Source: Cyclobacteriaceae bacterium (GTDB lineage: Bacteria > Bacteroidota > Bacteroidia > Cytophagales > Cyclobacteriaceae). Taken from it: 64,000 nucleotides of DNA. The translations under genes were made by a program, and so were the position numbers. The stretch spans positions 1 through 64,000 of the forward strand of contig JALHOT010000006.1 of NCBI GenBank assembly GCA_022842845.1, written 5' to 3'. Below the pieces are notes generated by a model. It did no database searches. It saw only the letters and a program-made list of their open reading frames with translations, and was not told the DNA's origin. This document shows positions 1-7,439 of the stretch, one piece after another. Each line of letters starts with the position of its first letter. Within the stretch, counting starts at the first letter, position 1.

Positions 1-726
1 CAGGTGATCGGATTGGTTAAAAAAGAGCGTGATATCCAATCAAGAGTTGGTACACGAAAGCTCCATAAAGAGCTCAACTACACATTCCAAAAGTCAGGTC
101 TAAAAGTGGGCAGAGATCGATTATTCGATATTTTAAGAGGGCATGATATGTTGGTGAAGCGTAAAAAAGCATCATTCAAAACCACAAACTCTTATCACCA
201 TTTTTATAAGTATAACAATCTGGTCAAGAGCATGGAAGTTATCAGACCCAACCAAGTTTGGGTATCAGATATCACTTACATTCGAACGGTAAAAGGATTC
301 TGTTACCTGGCACTGATTACTGAGATGTACTCAAGGAAAATAGTGGGTTATGACATCAGTGATTCACTCGAGCTGACGGGCTGTCTAAGAGCCCTCCAAA
401 AAGCGCTTAGACAAGCCCGTCCAGCGGTCGGGTTAATACACCATTCCGACAGAGGTATTCAATATTGCAGTAAAGAATATGTTGTTGAACTTAAAAAAAG
501 AAATATCAGAATAAGCATGACCGAAGAAAACCATTGCTATGAAAATGCGATTCCAGAACGAGTTAATGGAATCCTAAAAGATGAATTCTATCTGGATCAA
601 TGTTTTGTCAATACTTACAACGCTTCAGTAGCAACTAAAAACGCAATCGATATTTACAATAACAAAAGATTACATCTATCTTTAGCATATAAAACTCCTA
701 ACTCTGTTCCTAATGATGAAGCTTAA
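1..726 (+). CDS. IS3-family transposase OrfB, 5' end outside window
   Basis: DDE integrase-type transposase of an IS3-family element. The reading frame is open at base 1, so the N-terminus lies upstream; about 240 residues are visible against 270-290 usual for OrfB. Counting from the GTG at 4, the acidic triad is D89 (WVSDITYI), D149 (HHSDRGIQY) and E185 (NAIPERVNG), giving the D-35-E spacing typical of the family. The visible part has no internal stop, so the enzyme could be functional if the missing part is intact. In IS3 elements OrfB is normally made by -1 frameshifting from a short OrfA, which would lie outside this window. The element borders the AT-rich accessory region. Confidence 0.93.
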   Translation, partial: QVIGLVKKERDIQSRVGTRKLHKELNYTFQKSGLKVGRDRLFDILRGHDMLVKRKKASFKTTNSYHHFYKYNNLVKSMEVIRPNQVWVSDITYIRTVKGFCYLALITEMYSRKIVGYDISDSLELTGCLRALQKALRQARPAVGLIHHSDRGIQYCSKEYVVELKKRNIRISMTEENHCYENAIPERVNGILKDEFYLDQCFVNTYNASVATKNAIDIYNNKRLHLSLAYKTPNSVPNDEA

Positions 727-765
727 ATAAATATTTAAACCGTAGGCGTATTTTAAGGCTCGACA
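1..765 (+). mobile_element. 3' part of an IS3-family insertion sequence
   Basis: Contains the OrfB gene plus a short non-coding tail. The right end is placed tentatively near 765, where the sequence ends in ...GGCTCGACA; IS3 elements normally end in CA. The left end is outside the window, so neither the inverted repeats nor a target duplication can be checked. If the end is right, the element stops about 13 bp before the next start codon and may drive or separate the following TetR gene. Confidence 0.6.
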
Positions 766-778
766 AAACCAACGCTGC

Positions 779-1327
779 ATGACAGGAAGAGAAGAAACAT
801 GGATAATTAAAGGGTACGAAACTTTTGCTTTTACAGGCGAGAACAGTTTAAAAATTGAACAACTTGCAAGAGAAGTTAGAATAAGTAAATCTTCATTCTA
901 TCATCATTTTCCAGACATATCTATTTTTAAAGAAAAGTTGCTTTCACATCATTTGAATCAGTCTGTGATTATTGCAGAAAAGGAAAAAAAAGCTGAAAAA
1001 ATAAATCCAGATTTAATCAATATTTTGATTGACCACAAAACAGACCTACTTTTTAATAGACAACTAAGAATCAATGCGAATAATTTGAAATTTAGAGATG
1101 TCCTCATAAAATCGAATAAAATTATAGGTACTGACTTTATTAAACTTTGGTTATCTGACACAAAAATTAACCTGACACCACAGCAAACAGAAGGATTTTT
1201 TGAGTTAGCGATGGAGAATTTTTATCTTCAAATCAATAAAGACAATATAAATCAAGAATGGTTAAAGCTATATTTTGATAACCTAAATCGAATTTCACGA
1301 AAATTTGAGCCTCCGATTGTACGGTAA
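779..1327 (+). CDS. TetR/AcrR-family transcriptional regulator
   Basis: 182-residue regulator. The N-terminal helix-turn-helix occupies about residues 22-45 and includes the characteristic ISKSSFYHHF recognition helix; the rest is helical and should form the ligand/dimer domain, which cannot be assigned to a ligand. The ATG at 779 gives a full-length TetR N-terminus (W-I-x-x-G-Y-E-x-F preceding the HTH). The start lies only about 13 bp after the presumed IS3 end, so its native promoter may have been replaced. The next gene, a small DUF2834-like membrane protein, starts 51 bp downstream in the same direction and is the obvious candidate target or partner. Confidence 0.85.
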   Translation: MTGREETWIIKGYETFAFTGENSLKIEQLAREVRISKSSFYHHFPDISIFKEKLLSHHLNQSVIIAEKEKKAEKINPDLINILIDHKTDLLFNRQLRINANNLKFRDVLIKSNKIIGTDFIKLWLSDTKINLTPQQTEGFFELAMENFYLQINKDNINQEWLKLYFDNLNRISRKFEPPIVR

Positions 1328-1378
1328 CGACTAAAAACAACGAAACACGAAATTTATTTTAGTAGAAAAATAAATATC

Positions 1379-1720
1379 ATGAGCAGAAATTATCTTTTCA
1401 AAACTCTTTTAATCATTCAAACAATTGGACTATTAGTTTACACTGTTGCCGCATATCAAAAAGAAGGCGCTGATCTTTTCAGCATTTTTATCAATAATGT
1501 GGTATCCTCGAATTGGTCTGGACAGTTTAATCTTGACTTTCTTTGTTACTTGACACTTTCAGGAATATGGATAATGTGGCGAAACAAATTTTCCACCAGA
1601 TCGATACTTCTGGGGACAAGTGCGATGGTACTTGGCATCGTATTATTTGCACCATATTTACTATGGGTGACAAACAAAGAAAATGGAGACCTGAAAAAAG
1701 CATTAATTGGGGACAGATAA
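1379..1720 (+). CDS. DUF2834-like small membrane protein
   Basis: 113 residues with three predicted membrane segments (about 7-27, 50-68 and 76-97) and a short charged C-terminus. The pattern of an N-terminal helix, a loop with a W near the start of helix 2, a second helix ending in WRNK and a third helix with a P-Y-L motif is what I recall of DUF2834 proteins; that family has no known function. It lies 51 bp after the TetR gene in the same unit and is followed by inverted-repeat copy A. Assignment is by memory of the family pattern, so moderate confidence. Confidence 0.7.
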   Translation: MSRNYLFKTLLIIQTIGLLVYTVAAYQKEGADLFSIFINNVVSSNWSGQFNLDFLCYLTLSGIWIMWRNKFSTRSILLGTSAMVLGIVLFAPYLLWVTNKENGDLKKALIGDR

Positions 1721-1730
1721 AAAGACCACA

Positions 1731-1862
1731 GCAAACAAAAAATTTGCGCAATGGTGGCGTGAAATCAAGGTGTTTATTTACACTCATTTTATAAAGTTTG
1801 TAAACGGAGACAGAACGAGGCTTAGACATGCCACCACTGCGCAAAAAGAAGCACTATGCGGC
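1731..1862. repeat. Intergenic inverted repeat, copy A (attC-like)
   Basis: Best-preserved hairpin of the family. Arms 1743-1761 and 1827-1845 pair over 19 positions with two exceptions, one of them a possible G-U. The loop contains GGAGACAGAACGAGGCTT, matching the interior of the other copies. GCAAAC near 1731 may be the left end; no clear GTT is seen on the right. Confidence 0.75.
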
Positions 1863-1882
1863 AGCTTAAAAAAACGACAACA

Positions 1883-2461
1883 ATGGATAATAGACTTATA
1901 AATTACTTTTTAAAAATTACCAACTTAACAGAAGATGAAACAAAAGTTTTGACTGAAAGTATGGTAGTAAAAAAGTTCAAAAAGAATGACTTCTTACTTA
2001 AAGAAGGGCTATTTTCTAACGACACATACTTCATACTTGATGGGTGTGTGCGACAATTTAAAACACTTAACGGAAATGACATCACTATCAATTTCTATAC
2101 CGAAGAGCAATGGATAATTTCTTTAGAAAATTTTGAAGAAAAGAGCTCGTCAAATTATAATTTAGTTTGTATGGAAGACACGACTGTAGTTATTGGCAAT
2201 GAACAGAAAGCACAAGAATTATTTAAACAGTTCCCGCGCCTTGAGACAACTTCTCGTCAAATTATGGAAACTGTTTTTATGGAACAACAAAATCTAATGA
2301 CTTCATACATTACCGACAAACCAGAACAGCGCTACTTAAAACTATTAGAAACTCGACCTGATATACTTCAAAGAGTTCCACAATATGACATTGCTACCTA
2401 CATTGGAATTAAGCCAGAATCATTGAGCCGAATAAGAAAAAAACTAAACAAGAAAAACTAA
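1883..2461 (+). CDS. Crp/Fnr-family regulator (first of three)
   Basis: 192-residue regulator. Residues about 25-120 form the cyclic-nucleotide-binding-type beta-barrel (ILDGCVRQF region) and the C-terminus is a bare helix-turn-helix ending in the recognition helix ESLSRIRKK. The E-x-x-S-R pattern matches the helix with which E. coli FNR reads TTGAT half-sites. No N-terminal cysteine cluster is present, so it is not an iron-sulfur FNR. The ATG at 1883 is preferred over one at 1856, because the extra residues lie in the flank of repeat copy A and do not resemble the family. The two DUF6326 genes converge on it, and an FNR-type dyad lies upstream of that operon at 3690. Confidence 0.9.
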   Translation: MDNRLINYFLKITNLTEDETKVLTESMVVKKFKKNDFLLKEGLFSNDTYFILDGCVRQFKTLNGNDITINFYTEEQWIISLENFEEKSSSNYNLVCMEDTTVVIGNEQKAQELFKQFPRLETTSRQIMETVFMEQQNLMTSYITDKPEQRYLKLLETRPDILQRVPQYDIATYIGIKPESLSRIRKKLNKKN

Positions 2462-2466
2462 TCAAT

Positions 2467-2859
2467 TTATTCTTTTTCTTTTAGCCATCTCAATGCGCAT
2501 ATAACGATAAAAGTGGTGGTTGCAATTTCAATAACCGCAAAAAATAAATAGTACTTAGTTATTTCCCCCATAAACAGTGTGGCAATCATTACAATAGTTT
2601 TTATAGAACCCGCCAAAATATTTGCCCAAAAATTCATGTTATTTGGGAGTATTTTTGAAAGTAAAACCATCGCAATTGGGATTTCCATTAAGATGCCTGC
2701 ATAAAGTAAAAAACTCTCATTTATTCTTAGCCCTTCTACAGTTCCTGTCAAATATTGGTTTAGTAGCGTTGCGTCCATTAATCCTATCAAGTCACAATAC
2801 AGATAATTTAAGGTAACAAATACCCAGAGCGTGCTGAAAAAATCTCGCTTGTTTTTCAT
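2467..2859 (-). CDS. DUF6326-like membrane protein
   Basis: 130 residues with four predicted membrane helices. It starts with the LWVFVTLNYLYCDLIGLMD signature, which recurs in the two other relatives in this window (2874-3635 and 11279-11716). Function of the family is unknown. It is the second gene of a minus-strand pair, starting 14 bp after the end of the longer paralogue, and ends 5 bp from the convergent Crp gene, so the three form a compact unit bounded by repeat copies A and B. Family name is from recall of the domain pattern. Confidence 0.75.
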   Translation of the reverse strand: MKNKRDFFSTLWVFVTLNYLYCDLIGLMDATLLNQYLTGTVEGLRINESFLLYAGILMEIPIAMVLLSKILPNNMNFWANILAGSIKTIVMIATLFMGEITKYYLFFAVIEIATTTFIVICALRWLKEKE

Positions 2860-2873
2860 GATTATTCAGTAAT

Positions 2874-3635
2874 CTATTTCTTTCTATTTGATTTTGCTTT
2901 CCATTTAATAGCGTCAATAGTTATGTATGTTGTTGCAGCTATCTCAAACGCTGAAAATAGAGTATAATAAGGAGTTGGCCTTCCGACAAATAGTGTTCCT
3001 GCCTGGACTAATGTCATTAAAGTTCCTGAAGCAATTTGTACCCAACGTAAAGTCTTTTCATTCTTAATTAATTGTGGTAAAAACACATTTGCAAGTGGAA
3101 TTTGCATAAAAGCAGCTGCAACCGTTAAAAACTGTGGTGTAATCTTCACTCCTTCAACTACACCTGTCTGGTATTGTACAAGCTTATTTTTGTCCATCAC
3201 CCCTACCAAATCAGCATATAAGTAGTTTAGTGAAGCAAACGCCCAAAGAGAAGAATACCTGTGTAGTCTATTGTTGAGAAAGGATTCATTCTTATCGTCT
3301 GAAAATCCCAAGTCAATATGACTTGCTTTAAAAGCAGATTTTGGCTGAATAGACCTTAAACTTCTTTGATTATTATGAATAGAGTTACTTAGTTCGTTTT
3401 GAAAATGATTAATGCTATTTAGCGATTCAAGGTCTATTTCAGTTTCAGCCAAAAACAGTAACGAGTCATTACCTGTTCTACTTGAATGTTCAGAAGTGTC
3501 TACACTAAGAAAATTGGAATGTAAAACTCTAATAGCATCACGAAGGTTATCAGACACAATTGTTTGCTGAGCCAAAAGATTTGGACAAAGGAGAGTCAAG
3601 TTCACTCCTATAATTACTACTTTTAAAAGTTTCAT
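2874..3635 (-). CDS. Secreted/extended DUF6326-like membrane protein
   Basis: 253 residues. An N-terminal signal-like segment (about 1-22, ending LLAQQ) is followed by a polar, serine- and asparagine-rich stretch to about residue 120, and then a four-helix DUF6326-like domain (SLWAFASLNYLYADLVGVMD) paralogous to the next gene. The long periplasmic-type N-terminal part is unusual for this family. An FNR-type dyad, TTGAC-TTCG-GTTAA, lies 55 bp upstream and is probably the operator for this two-gene operon, with the adjacent Crp/Fnr protein as its likely regulator. Function unknown. Confidence 0.75.
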   Translation of the reverse strand: MKLLKVVIIGVNLTLLCPNLLAQQTIVSDNLRDAIRVLHSNFLSVDTSEHSSRTGNDSLLFLAETEIDLESLNSINHFQNELSNSIHNNQRSLRSIQPKSAFKASHIDLGFSDDKNESFLNNRLHRYSSLWAFASLNYLYADLVGVMDKNKLVQYQTGVVEGVKITPQFLTVAAAFMQIPLANVFLPQLIKNEKTLRWVQIASGTLMTLVQAGTLFVGRPTPYYTLFSAFEIAATTYITIDAIKWKAKSNRKK

Positions 3636-3689
3636 ATACTTCTGTTTAACATATTTCTGTAAAACTGAAGAATAAAAAACCTACACTCA

Positions 3690-3703
3690 TTGACTTCGGT
3701 TAA
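3690..3703 (-). promoter_or_regulatory. FNR-type dyad upstream of the DUF6326 operon
   Basis: TTGAC-TTCG-GTTAA, an inverted repeat with 4-bp spacer and one imperfect position. On the minus strand a weak -7-like element (CAGTTTTA, near 3667-3660) follows about 30 bp from the dyad centre. The same spacing is seen for the dyads at 8025 and 15549. Candidate site for the Crp/Fnr protein encoded at 1883-2461. Confidence 0.55.
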
Positions 3704-3744
3704 GAAATGAAATCTAGACAACAACAATATAAAAAAAGCCGACC

Positions 3745-3868
3745 GCATAACACAGTTTTTGCGTTAGTAGGCGGACAGTACGAATAGAAGCACTTGAGCA
3801 ATTATTTAACGTTGGTCCTGGGTGACAGTTGTCGGCTTCAAAAGCCGACCAGCCCAAAAACGTTAGCC
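3745..3868. repeat. Intergenic inverted repeat, copy B (attC-like)
   Basis: Begins GCATAAC and ends GTTAGCC, which are near-complementary. The interior includes CGGCTTCAAAAGCCG, a short perfect hairpin also found in copy G. Arms pair discontinuously (TAAC, GTTTTTG and G-rich blocks against the right end), leaving bulges. Confidence 0.65.
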
Positions 3869-4150
3869 GCAAGACAGCGAACGGTTCATTACATCTGAAA
3901 AGATAAAAAATACTTGACATCGCTGACTTAACAGACAAGCAAGCATCGAATAAAACTCGGAATGCTCCTACTCTACCACTTTGAAAGGAAAAGCCTTTCA
4001 GTCATAGGTCAAATACAAGGCTCATGGCAGCGCTGGACATTACTATATGACCTTGGATATTCCATTTGAACAGGATGTTTGAAAGGACCATTATTTGACT
4101 TGTGATGAATATTTAGCAACTTAAGGTCAACATAATGCTAAGCGCTTAAT
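3869..4150. other. Gene-free stretch between repeat copies B and C
   Basis: About 280 bp with no convincing reading frame on either strand. It contains a small hairpin, GAAAGG-AAAAG-CCTTTC, near 3980. Being bounded by copy B and copy C, it could be a cassette whose gene has decayed, but no gene remnant is recognised. Confidence 0.4.
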
Positions 4151-4226
4151 AACGGCTATAAAGGATTCCTTTTGTTTAATGATTTTTTTAAGGATAAAAG
4201 CAACGGATCATAGCCAGATGTTAGCC
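4151..4226. repeat. Short intergenic inverted repeat, copy C (second subtype)
   Basis: AAC at 4151 is followed by GGCTAT (4154-4159), which pairs with ATAGCC (4210-4215); the copy ends GTTAGCC (4220-4226). The interior GGATTCCTTTTGTTTAATG-TTTTTTT-AAGGATAAAAGCAAC is clearly related to the sequence at 30,812-30,870. Downstream, about 4295-4320, a fragment similar to the CTTCGTTCCACGTTTGG core of the other subtype is visible. Confidence 0.6.
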
Positions 4227-4360
4227 ACAATTGGCGACTTTTAGGACAGTGAAGCACTATAGCGGTTTAGATTAGATTGAAAAAGTAAATTGTATTCTTA
4301 TTCCAACGTTTGGGTTTTACAAGGTGTCAAATATGTGATTGACATCTAAATAGTGTCTAT

Positions 4361-4693
4361 ATGAAAAAAATACTCGTTTTTTATCTTATTGCTATTTTTA
4401 TCTTCTCCTGCGAAGAGGATGAAACCAAATACCAATTAATCCTAAAAGTTAAGGAAAACAAAATAAGTTGTACGGGCTATGAAGGCCAAACGGAGTGCTA
4501 CCTAGTACAACAAGGCAGTAAAATTGATAGCGATCAATGGGAATATTTTTATGAGCAGATTGAGGGATTCGTTTATGAGCCAGGATTCGTTTATAAACTA
4601 TCAGTACTTAAAGAGCCTCTTGTAAACCCACCAATGGATAGCCCAGACATGAGGTATATATTAATAAGAGAACTATCAAAAGAACCTAAATAA
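4361..4693 (+). CDS. DUF4377-type lipoprotein
   Basis: 110-residue predicted lipoprotein: short basic N-terminus, hydrophobic core and a lipobox ending FIFSC at residue 17. The mature part carries the DUF4377 pattern: cysteines in the first half, a W-x-x-F-Y segment, GFVYEPGFVYKLSV, then NPPMDSPDMRYIL. The domain is often attached to HslJ/META-type proteins; its function is unknown. It is alone in its unit, with copy C upstream and copy E downstream. Nothing in the sequence suggests how it is regulated. Confidence 0.8.
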   Translation: MKKILVFYLIAIFIFSCEEDETKYQLILKVKENKISCTGYEGQTECYLVQQGSKIDSDQWEYFYEQIEGFVYEPGFVYKLSVLKEPLVNPPMDSPDMRYILIRELSKEPK

Positions 4694-4907
4694 ATAATGA
4701 CTATTCATCTACATTCTATTTGGTAAAATAATGCTCAGTGACAAATTCTTGTTGGGGCATTTTTACATAGCAGGTAAGTTGAACTAACGTAAAACTAGGA
4801 GATAGCAAGTTCAACTACCTTAGTAGTTAAAATGTCGTGGGCTTAAATTTTTAACCGGTAATACTATCATAGACACGTTGATTCTAGCAGACAGCCCAAC
4901 TATTGTC
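4694..4907. other. Gene-free stretch after the DUF4377 lipoprotein
   Basis: No gene seen. It contains AAGTTGAACTAACG and, about 25 bp later, AGCAAGTTCAACTACCT; GTTGAACT and AGTTCAAC can pair as a small hairpin near 4778-4820. Repeat copy E follows. Confidence 0.35.
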
Positions 4908-5027
4908 AACAAAGTGTAGGCGAGATTGCTGAGATCGGTTTAAGTTTGTAGTTTAGTTTTCAAATTACTTTATTTTGTGTAAAATAATTTAGTCATTCAA
5001 AACAAGCAACCTCGCATATATAAACAT
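4908..5027. repeat. Intergenic inverted repeat, copy E (attC-like)
   Basis: AAC near 4908. GCGAGATTGCT (4920-4930) pairs with AGCAACCTCGC (5005-5015) with one mismatch. The middle, AAGTTTGTAGTTTAGTTTTCAAATTAC, is nearly the same as the middle of the copy at 29,879-30,008. No clear right-hand GTT. Confidence 0.6.
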
Positions 5028-5077
5028 AGGCCATTCGCTTCCATCTATAGACTGTGAGGACTTAATGACTAAGACAA

Positions 5078-5910
5078 ATGGATGACAACCTTAAATATCA
5101 AACATTCCAACCACATCAAATTCTAGAGTCGCTTATAAAATGTTATTGGGCTCTGGAGGTCGCGGCACAAGAAGATTATCAAAAGCAGCTCATTATACCA
5201 GACAGATGCATAGAAATGATATTTATTCTTGGAAACGATGTAAAACGATATACATCCAAAAATAGATCTATCATACAACCTCGTGAAATGGCTCTTGGAC
5301 AAATTACCAAGCCGCTTTTTGTTCAGCCTACTGGGTATGTCAACTCTTTCACAGTTCGTTTATACCCGTACGATTTTACAAACCCTATTTCCTTACCTAT
5401 CAAAAAACTAGCAAACAAGGAGACACCTCTAAATCTTTTATTTGGAGAAAAGACCTCACAAGAATTAGAACAAAAAATTAAACAATCGACTGACACAAAA
5501 AAACAATAAAAATTATTGAGGCATTTCTATTGATCAAACTAAAAGACAAGATAACTATTAACAATATTGTGACATCTACCGTTGACGCGATGCTTCTGAC
5601 AAAGGGGAGTACATCGATTACTTCGGTTCTCCAAAACAACTTATCAAAAAGGACACAGATTGAAAGAGAATTTTTCAAAAAGGTTGGAATTAGCCGAAAG
5701 AAATTAAGTAAAGTAATCAGGTTACAGGCAGCACTCAAAATATTACTTTACCGACAATCTGAAAAGCTAACAAAAGTTGCTTACGACAATGAGTATTACG
5801 ACCAATCACAATTCACAAAAGATTTAAAGGATTTTACCGGAACTACACCCAAAGATTTCTTGAGAGACGGCAAAATGCTTCTCTACTCAGCAATCTACAA
5901 AAAGGATTAG
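5078..5910 (+). pseudogene. AraC-family regulator, frameshifted
   Basis: Two adjacent frames together form one AraC-type regulator. Residues 1-143 (5078-5509) resemble the N-terminal DUF6597-type sensor domain, and the second part (from about 5504) carries the two-helix-turn-helix domain with the typical ending YYDQSQFTKDLKDFTGTTPKDFL. The break is in a run of seven A at 5497-5503: with eight A the frame reads D-T-K-K-T-I-K-I-I-E-A-F-L-L straight into the C-terminal part, giving about 277 residues. It is therefore a one-base loss, either a real inactivating mutation or a homopolymer sequencing error. The VOC lipoprotein 67 bp downstream is its likely partner. Confidence 0.85.
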
Positions 5911-5977
5911 TGTCGCATTTTTACAATTATTGGAACTAGCAACAGTGTAACCTGCATCGTCAATTAAAGAAAAACAA

Positions 5978-6472
5978 ATGAAAAAAATAATAGTATCAGC
6001 CATAGTAGTACTTGGAATGCTTTCTGGCTCTTGCACAAACAGAAATAACCAAGGCATACCAATACAAGGCGCAGAAACGACAGCAACTAAATCAATTAAC
6101 GATATGAAAAGTTTTGTGTCAATCTTTGAAATTCCAGCTACTGAACTTTCACGAGCCATAGACTTTTATCAAGCCATATTGGACGTTAAAATTGAAAAAA
6201 TGGAGATGTCAGAAGTGCAAATGGGAATATTCCCATTTGAAGGACAAATGGTTACTGGGGTTATCATTAAAGCAGAAGGATATCAACCTTCGGCTGATGG
6301 TGTAACGATATATTTAAATGGCGGAGACAACCTTCAGGATATTCTTGACAAGGTTGAGAAAAACGGTGGAAAAGTACTTGTTCCAAAAACACTTCACGCG
6401 GACGAAAGTGGATATTATGCTATATTCCTTGATACAGAAGGCAACAAACTTGGACTACATTCACCTAATTAA
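5978..6472 (+). CDS. VOC-fold (glyoxalase-like) lipoprotein
   Basis: 164 residues. The N-terminus is a lipoprotein signal (lipobox LSGSC, Cys19). From about residue 45 a single VOC/glyoxalase module follows (FEIPATELSRAIDFYQAILD, then GVTIYLNGGDNLQDIL and the C-terminal FLDTEGNKLGLHSP). This module usually occurs in cytoplasmic antibiotic-resistance or metabolic enzymes, often without the lipid anchor; the signal sequence here makes it a membrane-attached, exported version. No substrate can be inferred. It shares its unit with the frameshifted AraC gene, and repeat copy G follows. Confidence 0.85.
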   Translation: MKKIIVSAIVVLGMLSGSCTNRNNQGIPIQGAETTATKSINDMKSFVSIFEIPATELSRAIDFYQAILDVKIEKMEMSEVQMGIFPFEGQMVTGVIIKAEGYQPSADGVTIYLNGGDNLQDILDKVEKNGGKVLVPKTLHADESGYYAIFLDTEGNKLGLHSPN

Positions 6473-6500
6473 AATCCCAACCATCAGTAGGTCAGAGAAA

Positions 6501-6640
6501 CGAACAGCCTTCAGCAAAATGCTACTGTAATAGCGCGGTGACGTGTAAGCTATAAGTGTTATCTTCGTTCCACGTTTGGTGTTGGGGACAGAACGCGGCT
6601 TCGAAAGCCCAAGCCGCGATAAACACAAACCCAGGCAGCA
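6501..6640. repeat. Intergenic inverted repeat, copy G (attC-like)
   Basis: Reference copy for the main subtype. It contains TAAGCTATAAGTGTTATCTT, CGTTCCACGTTTGGTGTTGG, the hairpin GGCTTCGAAAGCC (6597-6609), and outer pairing CGCGG (6534-6538) with CCGCG (6614-6618). Copy J matches it over roughly 110 bp; H, I, K and L match more weakly. Confidence 0.75.
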
Positions 6641-6680
6641 ACAGGGCAGCTCCGAGGGCAATTAATGGTACGTATATAAA

Positions 6681-7247
6681 ATGACAAAGACGGCTGACAA
6701 AGAACTAGAAAAATTACGGTATCGACTAAATCTAATTTTAATTGCACTTCTGTGTTCAACGACATTAGCTCCTTGTGTTATATTCTATGTCAGAGGAAAT
6801 GGAGAATTTAAATGGATGCTTGTATTTATCGCTATCAGCTTTTTAATAAGTCGACTACCAAGGAAATTTTATGACCGACTTCAAATCTCGACAGACTTAA
6901 GGTTTTATAAAAGATTGGGTGTTGATAAATTCAAAAGACTTTCGACTAACGGGGACTTAATAAACAGAAGAATTAGAAAGAGTTACCCGGCTCATCGTAA
7001 CGTGACAAATTATGAAACGATAAAAGAAAAGCTCAGCGAGACCTATACAATTGAGAAGTCACACACAGTTCTGTTTATTTTCTGCTTATTGACAAATATT
7101 TATGCCTTTTGGACAAATTCAATTGGGACAGCAATTATCTTGTTCATTGGAAATATTCTATTCAATTACTACCCTAACCTTTTACAACAATACAACAGGA
7201 TAAGGTATGCGAGAGTTGTGAACAACTTCTCTAGACTGACAAGATAG
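6681..7247 (+). CDS. Small membrane protein with P-x-L-x-Q-x-Y-N-R motif
   Basis: 188 residues with four predicted membrane helices in two pairs (about 17-35, 42-60, 128-143 and 148-162) and a basic loop between. The C-terminus reads NYYPNLLQQYNRIRYARV, which resembles the YP-x-x-x-QRYNR-x-R motif I recall from CrtO-like (glycosyl-diaponeurosporenoate) acyltransferases, but the rest does not allow a firm assignment. It stands alone between repeat copies G and H, so context gives no function. The ATG at 6681 begins 40 bp after the end of copy G. Confidence 0.55.
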   Translation: MTKTADKELEKLRYRLNLILIALLCSTTLAPCVIFYVRGNGEFKWMLVFIAISFLISRLPRKFYDRLQISTDLRFYKRLGVDKFKRLSTNGDLINRRIRKSYPAHRNVTNYETIKEKLSETYTIEKSHTVLFIFCLLTNIYAFWTNSIGTAIILFIGNILFNYYPNLLQQYNRIRYARVVNNFSRLTR

Positions 7248-7282
7248 AATGACGAGATAATTTGAACCAAGAATGCCCTCCA

Positions 7283-7412
7283 GCTGCCAACAAAAAGTTT
7301 CTGCAATGGTGCGGTGACGATTCTCTTAAAATTTTACCTTCGTTCAAGGTTTTCGATTCGCGCGAAAGGAGGCGGCTTCGGAAGCGCTAATACAGAAGCA
7401 CAAACGTTAGTC
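7283..7412. repeat. Intergenic inverted repeat, copy H (attC-like)
   Basis: Starts GCTGCCAAC and ends GTTAGTC. TTTCTGCAATGGTGC on the left pairs imperfectly with GCGCTAATACAGAAGC on the right. Contains the CTTCGTTC and GGCGGCTTCGGAAGC landmarks of the main subtype. Confidence 0.7.
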
Positions 7413-7439
7413 ACAAGGATAAAAAAAAACAGTCAAGCA

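Noticed and set aside
1707-1901. Short plus-strand frame linking the DUF2834 and Crp genes
   Set aside because: It runs through the hairpin of copy A; the encoded basic peptide resembles nothing, and the Crp start is explained by the ATG at 1883.
3714-3938. 74-residue minus-strand frame over repeat copy B
   Set aside because: It is produced by the repeat itself, has no family features and no plausible start region.
7314-7439. 42-residue N-terminal extension of the second Crp protein
   Set aside because: These codons lie in repeat copy H and do not resemble the start of the family; the TTG at 7440 fits better.
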